From NCBI GenBank assembly GCA_033002965.1, contig JAURVB010014573.1:1-64000 (forward strand): a DNA stretch of 64,000 nt. Direction: 5' to 3'. The DNA is from Piper betle. Taxonomy: Eukaryota; Streptophyta; Magnoliopsida; Piperales; Piperaceae. The notes under the pieces were generated by a model, which was given only the letters and a program-made list of their open reading frames with translations, did not search any database and was not told the origin of the DNA. The number at the start of each line of letters is the position of its first letter. The stretch's first letter is position 1. The translations under genes were made by a program, and so were the position numbers. Below are positions 1 to 10,000 of the stretch, one piece after another.

Positions 1-153
1 TTTAGTATTCCGAGTGTGACAATAGGCTATATATCATTAATACAATTACACATATTAACACTTCGGACAAGTCTATCCAGCTTCTCAAAGTTTGAATGAT
101 CTGAATATTGAAACAGATAATAAAACATAGAATAAAATGACGAAGAAACTTAC

Positions 154-474
154 TTGTGCACCATTTCTCATAATCATTACAAACTCCATTTTCAAACCTT
201 GGGCTCCTACCTCTTTGAACCATTTATCCGATGACCTTGGACTTGCTGCACCAATGGGTAGATTACTAAGAGAAGCCGCTCCAACCGCATTCTTCCTTTC
301 CTCGCCTATGAAAATGGACCTCGGCCAAACACAGTGAGTCCCTACTCCCCTTACTAGAGAAGATCGGTTAAGTACACATGGAGGTGGAGCTAAAAGAAGT
401 GCAAATGCTGCCATGATCATCTTCTTCCACAATGTGGGTGGCCTTCTATCAAATGAAGCTTGCTGGCATCTCAA
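154..474 (-). CDS. Possible first exon of an unknown gene running off the left edge
   Basis: An open frame of 107 codons starts at ATG 474 (a second ATG follows at about 420) and ends exactly at a strong splice donor, GTAAGTTTC, in phase 0 after ...RNGAQ. The N-terminus is hydrophobic (MAAFALLLAPPP), followed by Ser/Arg/Ala-rich sequence without acidic runs, as in a plastid or signal peptide, then a more ordered segment with KWFKEVGAQGLKMEF. The next exon would lie left of base 1. I do not recognise the family. It could also be a chance frame: support is only the splice donor, the composition and frame length. Known: plastid transit peptides look like this. Inferred: that it is transcribed. 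Confidence 0.35.
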
Positions 475-1034
475 TATTGATGTTTAAGCAGCTTGTACTC
501 GTTTAGAAAATTGACCAATAGACATGAATACGTAGTTTGCGTCTACTTAACATATGGGTTGGTCTGTGGTTGAGGGTGATATTATCGATTCGATGATCCC
601 CAAAGGAAACGAAGTTGAAAGTGAAGTAATTGGCATTTATGAGAGAGAGTCCACGAGATCCATCTACCTCATATATCATCGGGTTCAATTTTCTGGGGAA
701 AAAAAAGAGAAAAAAGCAAAAAGAACTTGTGAAGCTCAATATAATGGAATGGTAACTAGGAATACCTGGGTAAACCCAATTCCCAGGCTCCAGCATCTAT
801 CCAAATACACTCAATAGTCAATACAATTGTTTAGAAAAACAAAAATGATCGTAAAATTAGTCATGACTAAACTTTCCCCGGCTAAGTGCAGGTCCTCAAC
901 CAGGTCCCCATGGAATGCTCGTTTCAACTCCATGATACTTACAATTGGACAAACTGACGCTCGTCACTCAGGAGGTAGCTTTGCCAACCCGACCCGAAAC
1001 AAAAAAGACTGTATTTAGGTTCAATCATATTGGG
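475..1034. other. No recognisable gene
   Basis: Between the possible first exon and the first MULE terminus I see only short frames and no domain, splice-bounded exon or repeat. The stretch just right of 474 would be the leader and promoter of the unknown minus-strand gene if that gene is real. Confidence 0.5.
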
Positions 1035-1699
1035 TTCGGGTATAAACGCTACTGTGCACTGTGTGAAAACGCACCGTACCAGCAGCGTTTTCATCCAGGA
1101 CCGTCGGATCAAAATCCGGCGGCCCAAATTTAATTTACACACCCCCCCCCCCGACGATGGTTTGGCGCGCTTCCTTCCTGCCGGCGCCTTCCCGCGGTCC
1201 TCCTTCTATATAACACCGGCTCGGCCGTCCCCCGCCGACCACCCCTCTCACCCATCCCCGCCCCTGGCCACCGACCCCTCCCCAACCTGCCGCCCCTGTC
1301 GCCCCCCGCCCCCGCCCCCACCCCCATTGCCCCCTACCCCCGCCCCACCGTATCCGGCCCCCTGCCCCCTGCCTTCCCTCCCCTGCCCCATGCCGCACCT
1401 CCCTCCCCTGTCTCGCCACACCGGCCGCACCCCACCCCCACCCCTGCCGCCGTCTGCCGCCCTCGTCGGCCCCTACCCCTGCCCCGCCGTCTCCAGCCCC
1501 CTGCCCCCCGCCTTCCCTCTCCTGCCCCGTGCCGCCCCTCCCTCCCCTATCTCCCCACACAGGCCGCACCCCACCCCCGCCCCCGTCGGCCCCTACCCCT
1601 GCCCCGCCGTCCCCCACTGTCTCCCGCCCCCTGTCCCCCTACCCCCCCCCCCGCCTTCCCTCCCCTACCCTCCCCAAACCCGAGGCCCCCGCCCCCCCA

Positions 1700-2063
1700 A
1701 GGCCCCAGCCCCTTGTCTCACAATCAAAGACAAAAGGATGTGGTAAAAGATGGAAGAGTGGTAAAGAACTTGCAGTGGACCCTTTGGGAAAAGATAGGCT
1801 ATGCCATGAGTGTAATCAACGGGGAGTTGGGCATGATAAACGCACTTGCCCAGCAATTGTATCATGGTAATGTTGCCTAATCAACCCTTCTTTTGATGTT
1901 TGTTATATATATATATATATATATATTTTGCTTAATTTCCATGTTTTGTTTTTAAATATATAGGCAAAAAATTGTTCAATTTGAAAGTGGAGTCATGGAG
2001 TCTATTCAGGGGCGTCGACCCAGTGATGGCGATTGTCAAAGTAGTGATATAGAACGACTATGA
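1700..2063 (+). pseudogene. 3' end of a FAR1-like MULE transposase gene (two last exons)
   Basis: Only the C-terminal part survives. The first exon piece (about 1700-1866) encodes a basic stretch KTKGCGKRWKSGKEL followed by CHECNQRGVGHDKRTC, a CX2CX4HX4C zinc knuckle of the kind found at the C-terminus of FAR1/MULE proteins. A donor after TCATG at 1866 and an acceptor at 1963 define a 97-bp intron with a TA repeat. The last exon (1964-2063) continues in frame as QKIVQFESGVMESIQGRR and ends ...SSDIERL before TGA at 2061-2063. The same intron position and terminal exon occur in the copy at 31826-32020, where the residues are QQNVPFKSGVVVSIQG. The upstream frame runs into the C-rich arm, so no start or catalytic domain remains. 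Confidence 0.75.
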
Positions 2064-2219
2064 TAACTTCGAATTTGTAACTTGTTATCATGAATTGTTA
2101 TTTGCTTTAATCAAATTTCACACTTTTGCAACTTGTAAGTTTGTACTTGCATTCATCATGTACAAGAAAGTTATATAAGATGGATCCACCGGTCTTGTTT
2201 CTGATTTACTTAAATATTA

Positions 2220-3130
2220 TAAGAATATTAACTACAATCGAGACCGAGTCATTTTTTTATTAGCAGCCTCGAGTCGATATAGGTTAATTTTAATTAAGTC
2301 GAGTCGAAACGGAGTCAATTATTGATTTACTTTACCCGAGTCGAGGTCGAGACAAGAACGATTAAAATTTACTTGTACTATTGACACGAGTCAAGAACGA
2401 GTAAAATTTTTATTACGAAATAATTTTTTTAAAAATAAATTATTTTATACGATTGACTCGAATCGAAATTGAGTCAAGATTTTATTACAAAAATTTTTTT
2501 TAAAAAAATTATTTCATACTATTGACTCGAGTCGAGATCGAGTTAAAATTTTATTACAAATTTATTTTATATTTTTAAAAAATTCATAATATTGACTCGA
2601 GTCTAGATCAAGTCAAATTTTTATTATAAAATAAATACTAAAAAATAAAATAATTTTATAATAAAAATTTAACTCGATCCCCACTCGAGTCAATATTATG
2701 AAATAAATTTTTAAAAAATATACTAATTTTGTAATATTGACTCAAGTCCCACGGGATAGAGTCAAGTTTTTATTATGAAATTATTTTATTTTAAAAAAAT
2801 TTATTTTGTTTTACGACTCTGTCCCAACTCGAGTTAAGTTTTTATTACAAAATTATTTTTTTAAAAAAATTTTATTTCGTAATATTGACTCAAGTCGGGA
2901 TAGAGTTAAGATTTTATTAGGAAATTATTTTATTTTATTTTATTTATTTTGTAATAAAAACTTGACTCGAATAGGGATAGAATTAAGTTTTTATTACATA
3001 ATTATTTTATTTTAAAAAAAATTAGTTTCATAATATTGACTCGCGTCAAGATAGAGTGATGTTATTGTTACGAAATTATTTTATTATTTTTAATTTATTT
3101 TGTAATAAAAACTTGACTCGGTCCCGTGCT
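2220..3130. repeat. Tandem array of palindromic GACTCGAGTC units, about 70-75 bp each
   Basis: Units of roughly 70-75 bp recur at about 2380, 2449, 2520, 2591, 2738, 2810, 2885 and 3035. Each has TTGACTCGAGTC or a variant, a short middle such as GGGATAGAGT, then AAGTTTTTATTA. Some copies (about 2660-2695 and 3100-3130) are in reverse orientation, and the unit at 2945-2990 reads as its own inverted partner. The array lies between the transposase remnant and the G-rich arm of the MULE. A related array with a period near 39 bp occupies the matching position in the copy at 31290-31520. Subterminal arrays can bind transposase in other families; that role here is inference. Confidence 0.75.
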
Positions 3131-3457
3131 TGAGGTGGGTGAGGGGATCACGAGGGTGGGGCGGGGAACGTGGGGGGCGAGGAGGCAACAGCTGCGGGCA
3201 GGACAGGGGGATGAGCCTGTGGCTGAGAGCGGGGTCGGGGGCGACTACGACTGCGGGAGGGTAGGGGCGACCGGCAGGGAAGGTCTGGGTCGAGGGCGGG
3301 GGCGATCGCCGGGAAATCTCCGGGATGGGGCGGACGGCGGGAGGGAGGGAGGGAGGGGGGTGGGAATATTTTTTAATTGTGGGCCGTTGGATTTTCGTCC
3401 AACGGCCCACAATAAAATGCGTTGTTGTGCACTGCATTTTGATGCAATACACAACCG

Positions 3458-3530
<73 letters not shown>
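3458..3530. repeat. Compound (CT)n(TA)n microsatellite
   Basis: A run of CT dinucleotides (about 3460-3497) passes directly into TA dinucleotides (about 3498-3526). It abuts the right terminus of the MULE. Other members of this family also sit in or beside TA repeats (22376-23137 and 30866-34841). Confidence 0.9.
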
Positions 3531-3532
<2 letters not shown>

Positions 3533-3562
3533 GTATATTTTGGGGGGTGGGGGGGGGGGGCG

Positions 3563-4212
3563 TTAGGGTTTCGTACGGGAGGTGGCGATCAACATCCAAA
3601 CGATTCGGCCTTGGGAGGGGGGGTGCTTCTACTATGCGCTGCAACGTTTTGCAGCGCACACGCAGCGTTTGGATTGTGGACCGTTGGATCAAAATCCAAC
3701 GGCCCACTATCCACCCTCACTTTTTTTTTCTTTTGCCTTCCCCCTCCCCACCGCCACCGCCACCGGCCCCAACCCCGGCCCTGCCCACCCGACCCTGCCC
3801 CGCAGCCGCTGTCCCCCACTGCGTCGTCGTCACTGTCCCCAACCATCACCCCCCCCCCCAACCGGATTCTGCCCCCTCTGCGGGCATCGCCGTCCCCCGG
3901 CGCCTCGCCGTCGTTCCCTTGCCATCACCCCCCCGGGTGTCACCATCCCCCCACCGCCGTTTTCACCCCCCCACGGTTCCCTTCCCCACCACCCTCTCGA
4001 CCTCTATTTTTCAATCGCTCACTGAATTTCCCCCCACCACCCCCGGCACGGGCGTCCCCGTTACCCTGCGCGTCGTCGTCGCCCGCCCCCCCCCCACCCC
4101 CATCACCCCCCAGACGTCATCGTCTGCCCGCCAAATGATTTGGGGAGGTAGGGGTGAGTTAGGGTTTCATAGTGGAGGTGGCGATCAACATCCAAATGAT
4201 TTGGCCTTGCGG
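3563..4212. mobile_element. Third MULE-family terminus bounded by a ~50-bp direct repeat
   Basis: From about 3615 there is another family terminus (CTATGCGCTGCAACG and following) with the palindrome CCGTTGGATC at 3681-3690 and ATCCAACGG at 3694-3702, then a C-rich arm to about 4130. No inverted right terminus follows. Instead, the sequence just outside the left terminus (3563-3608: GTTAGGGTTTCG, GGAGGTGGCGATCAACATCC, GGCCTT) is repeated directly at 4157-4207 with a few changes. The direct repeat is far longer than the 9-bp target duplication expected for a MULE. Either a local duplication preceded insertion and an arm was then lost, or strand slippage copied the flank. Confidence 0.6.
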
Positions 4213-4214
4213 GT

Positions 4215-6048
4215 AAATGGGTCTATTGGGTTGATTTGATCCGTTAAAATATTTATAATATCTTCCACTTAATATATATATTTATATTTTTTTTTCTACA
4301 TATAAATATGATCACTAAACGATCTAAGGTAATCGATCCGTAGGTTTTAAACTCTTTTATCGAACTCATGCTTTATAGATATATCAGATTAAATGAAGTT
4401 TATTACGGAAGCACTTGTGAGACTCAGCAGTGAGGCCATATTTGGAATTTTATTTATTAAATTAATTAATTATTAAAATTGTAGTAAGTATCCTTAAAGA
4501 AAGGTAACAAAAATTAAGATATTATTTTTACTTTTTCTTTTACTATTCAACTTGGACAAAAAAAGTAGACTTATGTGAATACATTTTTTTAGAATAAATT
4601 TATTTTAATAATTTTTTAAAAAAATGAGTTTTATTTGAGAACTGAATTCAGAATTACTTGTTGAATGAAAGAAGGAAATATTGTAAATTGCTTTTACTAT
4701 TTTTAGGGGTATAATAGACGCATAGGTCTCACCGGTTTTTTTGTAAAAGAAAAATTAGATAAACCATGACGCCAGTTTTTGCCTCCTCCTCCTGGCTTAG
4801 GCCAGTTGTGGGAAGGCTTGGTTGCTCCCAACCATATTGCCGACAACAAAGACTTGTTGCCGCCGTTGTTCTTGGCTAGCAGTGACCAATTACGGACACC
4901 GAGCCTAAGACAATAATTGTAAGTAGCAAGTTTTGACAGTGAAGGTGTAACGACCTACCTTAAGCATAACCCAATGATATTTAATTATTTCCTTAAAAAT
5001 TATTAACCTAAGTTAAATATCTATAACTATATCTCAACATTAATTTGCAAATAATAAAGTTTACTCTTGCGTATAAAAGCCTTAAGAAAAAAAGGAATTG
5101 GGCCTGAAGTCATCCCTTTGTCTTTTTTTCTTGATGCTAAAATCTTTACTTTTTTAATATTATTTATTAATAGGATGTTCGCATAAGTGCAAGGGTGGAT
5201 TAGACTGGCAATAAAAAAGGGGGAAAGGAAATTTTATGTCATTTTAGAAAATTTTGTTTGGTTACAAGATTTTTTTAAACAAGTCATGTCATATTCATCC
5301 AACATTTTTTGGAATAAGTAATTCATCTAATACTTTTTACCCAAAGAAATGTTATTTTTAATGAAAAATATGTTGCTGCCACTTTGTAGTTCTTTTTTGA
5401 TCTCTTCTAGTTTTCTCCTTTTGTTTCTCAACTAATTCCAGTACTATGCTTTTTTAAATGTGAACATGTATGCTATGAATTCAACGGCGAATCTTTATTT
5501 ATTTATTTATTTTTATAAAAAAAGTCCTCTAAATATTTTGAAGAATAAGCAACTAATATGGTTAACAATGACATCGGTATATGTGACATTGCTAGAAAAG
5601 AAATATGTTCAGCTCCTGTTAATTATTGATGAAGAGAGGCTTGGCATTTCAGTGCTCAAACAGTTAACTATTGCTTAGAAAAAGAACAATTTCACAAATG
5701 TAATTGCAACATCCTTTAATCAAAATGTCATTTAGGATCTTATATACAATTAAAATCAGTAACATTTGCCCTCATTTTTCGCTTTCATAGGGTTTCTGTG
5801 ATTGGATCTTGGTACTGAATAAATCTGCATAAACTTTTCTTGTTGACAGAGTATACATTTTCCTCATTCCTGCCCCAAAAACTCATCCGAAAAATTCTTC
5901 CAACTTTCTCATTTATCTTAATTCTAACCTTTGTCGTAGAGGATATTCACAACTACTGATATCAGAAGCTAGCCATATCTGATTATTGGAAGCCAAGTCC
6001 ATCTCCAGAAAGTTGTTCTGAATTACCACATTTCTAGTTTAAATCGCT
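4215..6048. other. AT-rich intergenic DNA, no gene seen
   Basis: I see no domain, exon or element boundary. T-rich stretches near 5480-5520 (TTTATTTATTTATTT) read as AATAAA-like motifs on the minus strand, but lie over 500 bp beyond the stop of the next gene, so a link to its polyadenylation is uncertain. Confidence 0.5.
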
Positions 6049-8804
6049 TCACCTCCGACATTGGTATGTTTGAGGAAATCGCCTTGATAGCAAGTGGTGT
6101 TTCATTTTCATTATAAGCGCAAAAATGGCATAACATGGGATGTGCAATAGAGCCACCAAAAGATACCTGCCAGCGGCAAACAATGGTCAGGATGCTGCAT
6201 TATCTATTTCAAACAGGTATAACTCTTTGGTTTTTTTAATTTCCTATGGGCATGAACTTGTGGATTACAATATGGTGCAAATCAATTAGTATTTGAATAG
6301 CAGCCAAGATCATTCATCAACTATTATGCTACTGAGGCATTTTTTACATACACAGTGATAGGGAAGAAGTTGTTCTTCAGCAATAAAACATACCATATCG
6401 GAGCATAAGGCGATGACAGATCAAGGAAGGGGTAAGGCCACCTACAAAAGATGTAGAATTTAAGAATGCACAAGAGGCCAAGGGTCTGTTTGGCTGGTAT
6501 GAAGAAAATATAAAATCCATGAAAATTTTTAGTCACCACAAAAAGTGGTATATAATCAATATATTTGACTACTAAACACTTTCCTAGATTTTATATTTCA
6601 TTTGTGCCGACTTATATATTAAAGTTATTGATAGAGAAAATCCTACCATAATGGAACACAAGCATGGATAATCCATTGGAAAATGACATAGCCTGCTGTC
6701 CACAGTACAAAGTACGCAATTCGGAACCAACAGAAATGCTGAAAAGCAATTACCAGACAAATTTACTTCACAAGTAATTGAAGTGAGATCAGTTATATAA
6801 ATGAAGGGGGAAAATGTGAGAAGTTTGCATAATGCTATGAGAAGCAACTTACCAAGCAATTCAATCCAGCATCACCAAGAAGGAAGATAACATTTATTGA
6901 ATGCATACCCACTAAGAGCTGCCCAATAGAGTACATAAGTGCAAAATGCATTAGAAAATGGAGACAGATATCAAATATTCCACACAAAAATAAGTTTGAA
7001 TTGGTATAGATTATCGGCAAAAATGTTAGTATTGGGTCAAAGCAGGCTTTTGCGGGTTGCATACTTCCTCTGACAATTGCAACATTTGAAAATTTTTAAC
7101 CAAGAAGGGCATGATCAAGCTGGTTATACTCACAAAATTCAATTTGTAATCTTTTATGGTAAGAAATGGAAAGAGAACGAGCCAAAACACGATGTCAGTC
7201 AGCATTACAGCACCAGCACAAGTCTGCACAAATAAACAAGAGAAAATTCCTCTTAGCCATCTCAATAATCCAAATTGAACTTGAAATTAGTTTGCCTTTG
7301 CTGCTGAACACAAGAGCTTCTAAGGTAGCAGTAGATCTGATGTATTCTTGCTACCCTTTTTACCTGGAACAGAATTTGAAAAATATAACCCCAAATTCCA
7401 GCCATACGATGAGCATCACAACCACCATGATTGTTTGTACTCTTTGCTGCATGGTGCGCATCAATCCGACTCCCTTGAACAGAAGCCACATACAACCCTA
7501 TATCTGAATCGATCCTGGTTTGCTCAACCTCTCCAATTCTACTGTAAATTTGATGGCATCCATAAATAGAGAGAAGAGAACCAAGCTGCGAGGCAGATTG
7601 GTTAAATATCAGTATTGAATCAGCAAATTTTAAGGCCATCTGAATGAAGATGTAATTGAATGGATCTTTTCACTGGCTGATAGCTGTATTCTAAACTATC
7701 TTCAATGAAAATATCCAAGAATTGTGACGCACATGAGAACATAAAAGTGTCCATCCTTTTATAATGTAGATAACACAATGAGACTAGTTTTTTTCTCCCC
7801 TACTAAAATTGGATATCATTTGGATTTCATCATCACTGAAACCTTAACAAGGCTTCCCTGAGGTCAGAAGGGATATAATTTAAGCCGTAATAATGATACA
7901 CAATGAAAGATAATAATCTGTTAAGCAACAATGGCACAATTTTGACGCAAACTATGACTCAAACCGAAACCAACAAGCAATCCAGAAATTCGCAAGGCAA
8001 ACACATACCCCAAAATATATGGTAACCAGAGCAAAGGTCCACCTATAAGAAGCCAAAGCCAAAAGACAAATTGCAAGTTAGTAATAATAACCAATATCAG
8101 CAAAGAAAAAACAGTGTCCTAGAAAGTTTGAGAGTTGCTGCATAACTTCAGCAAGCATTTCATCCATAGTTCTTTTTTTTTTTTCAATATGACTAGCTGA
8201 GAGTGCTCTTTTCTTAACATATCACTAACTTTACTTCTAAATTGCTGAATTAGAATCGAAATCCAATGAGAAGCTGAAAGATCATTAAACAGAGAAAAGT
8301 GAACCTTCAAGCAATGAATAAAATCAAACCTTGTACTTGTAGCCTCAGTTAAGCACACAATATTCTAAGTATGAAGAAAATGTCTTTATTTATGAACAAA
8401 GCTAATAATAAGGGATAGATAACAAAAACTTACTGAGTGTAGAAGTAGAGTATGCCACCTCCATCAACAATCACATTGACAATAAGCAGAGTTGTAAGCA
8501 GAACGAAGGCAAATATACGAAAAGCCAAAAGCCAAACAGGATGAATATCTTTGAGAGAAGTCCTCCAGCATTCTTCTTCATACAAATGACCACCTCTTGG
8601 TTCTTCCGATACCTCTCCACTATTAGGCCTGTTACGGCTGAGACCTTCATGTTTCCATATAATAAATGATGCGGCAGCCAAAGACAAAATAATCCAGATT
8701 GAGCATACTGCAACCCTCCAGTTTAACCAGTAACTGGGCACAGTTGAATTCGTAGTCATGACTGGCTGCCAAGAATTGTGGGAAGATCCTGATACCCAAT
8801 TCAT
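6049..8804 (-). CDS. Plant-specific multi-pass membrane protein, At1g10660-like
   Basis: Eight exons join in frame (complement of 6049-6166, 6394-6441, 6647-6738, 6853-6918, 7134-7223, 7364-7585, 8009-8042, 8434-8804) to give 346 aa with no internal stop; every junction has GT and AG. Features in order: a membrane helix near residue 30 (AVCSIWIILSLAAASFIIW), a polar loop, the motif WRTSLKDIHPVWLLAFR, a second helix, [24 protein letters not shown], a polar segment of about 45 residues, then TCAGAVMLTDIVFWLVLFPFL, a helix around MHSINVIFLLGDAGLNCL, HFCWFRIAYFVLWT, PYPFLDLSSPYAPIWY and a basic tail MKMKHHLLSRRFPQTYQCRR. These blocks are characteristic of a conserved plant family of about 300-350 aa with unknown biochemical role, distantly resembling animal rolling-stone proteins. 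The ATG at 8804 is the first in the long first exon. Confidence 0.9.
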
Positions 8805-10000
8805 GATGGAATTATTTTTTTAAAAAATGAAAATTTTGATATTTTGTAGCTTTCCTTGCACAATGCTTATTGAAATAAATGTATGTACAAGAATCAGCTG
8901 TCCTCAATTTCATTCCTTCAAAGTTCCACAAAATAGGTAAAACAGATTCAAAGCTTGCCCAAAAAATTGGATAATCAAGAAGAAAAACAAGATGAAAAAG
9001 TTACACTAGTAAAGAAAAGAACTTGAGGAAGGTGAAGGCTGACGGTGTGAGGGCCTCCTAGGGAGGGGAAAACAACTTCATCATATAGAGAAGCAAAAAC
9101 ATTTGAATGTTCAATAGGAAACATTTTCATAGTTAAATGATTTCAGCATAAAGCTTGAAAAGAAAAAGATGACCAAAGAAATGTTATGTAATATTTCGGT
9201 GAAGGAATTAATGAAAGTTAACACTCCTTCAAGAACCAAAGATCACCCAGAAAAATTTATCCATGCCAACGAAAAACAATGCAAGGGGAAGAACAACAAA
9301 CAAGTGGCCTTGACTGCTACAAATGAAAAAGAAAAGATCAACAGATTTTGAACTTTAAACAGGCTCTCCAGTGAGAGGGAAAAAATGTAATAAATGACCA
9401 TAAACAATCCTGGGTAAATTCTGGCAAAAGAAAGGCACATACTTACTCGGAAGAATCAGAAGGCATAAAGCAAATGCAGGCACCGTAAATGAGATGCTTT
9501 GCTTCTTCCCTTTGACGGAAGACTAGAAATGTTCCTTAGCATTCAATCAAGAGAGAGAAGGCATCCAAACAGAGAAAGATAAAAGACAAGGGAGAAGGAT
9601 GAAAACCGCATGCTTTGATCATAAGCAGCTCTTTATCACCATTGATTCCCTCCCTCTCTCTGTCTCTCTCTCTCTCTCTCTAAGAAAAAGGTTCAGCTAC
9701 AGAAGATAAACAAATGGCTTGCATGAAAAGATAGAGGGAAAACAAAATTACGCAGATGGGTTTTTAGCTATACCTTTTCAGACAAGCAGGTATTTTCAGG
9801 TTTCACGTTGTTGGAGGAGGAGATGGGGGGAAGCGATGGCCGCCACGTCCCCATCTCTGGGGCAAAGCAAACCGCCATTTTTTACACGCAAGTTTGGTCG
9901 GACTCGCAGATTTGAAGAAGGGACTTGTTGTTGACAAATGACAATAATCTTAACTAATCTAATGGGTTTTGTATAGATATTCAAATAGATAGATTGCTTC
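8805..10000 (-). promoter_or_regulatory. Leader and promoter region of the membrane-protein gene
   Basis: No other gene is seen. On the minus strand a possible leader exon ends at about 9774 with a donor GTATAG and contains an open frame starting MAVCFAPEMGTWRPSLPP with no stop before the donor. This could be an upstream frame or an alternative N-terminus; no convincing acceptor joins it in frame to the main ATG. A CT-rich run at 9651-9680 lies in the presumed leader intron. Transcription start is not resolved. Confidence 0.35.
9651..9680. repeat. CT dinucleotide repeat
   Basis: About 14 CT units interrupted once by GT. It lies in the upstream region of the minus-strand membrane-protein gene, where it reads as GA. 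Confidence 0.85.

Larger units (their letters stand above)
1035..3457 (+). mobile_element. Deleted FAR1-type Mutator-like element (MULE)
   Basis: The left end (about 1035-1135) carries a degenerate terminus and the palindromic block at 1099-1124 (ACCGTCGGATC, then ATCCGGCGG). The right end (about 3380-3457) carries its inverted counterpart, GGGCCGTTGG at 3381-3390 and CCAACGGCCC at 3399-3408. Inside each end lies a strongly strand-biased GC-rich arm: C-rich at 1140-1720, G-rich on the plus strand at 3120-3360, so C-rich reading inward from both ends. Between the arms are the last two transposase exons (1700-2063) and a GACTCGAGTC-type array (2220-3130). The same order is found, inverted, in the fuller copy at 30866-34841. 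Most of the transposase is missing, so this is a non-autonomous derivative. Exact ends and target duplication are not resolved. Confidence 0.7.

Noticed and set aside
1030..1746. Long proline-rich frame on the plus strand and glycine-rich frames opposite
   Set aside because: They arise from the C-rich MULE arm; codon positions show no bias beyond composition, and all six frames are long.
3582..4138. Overlapping Pro-rich and Ser/Pro-rich frames of 147-304 codons
   Set aside because: Same cause: strand-skewed arm plus CT and TA repeats.
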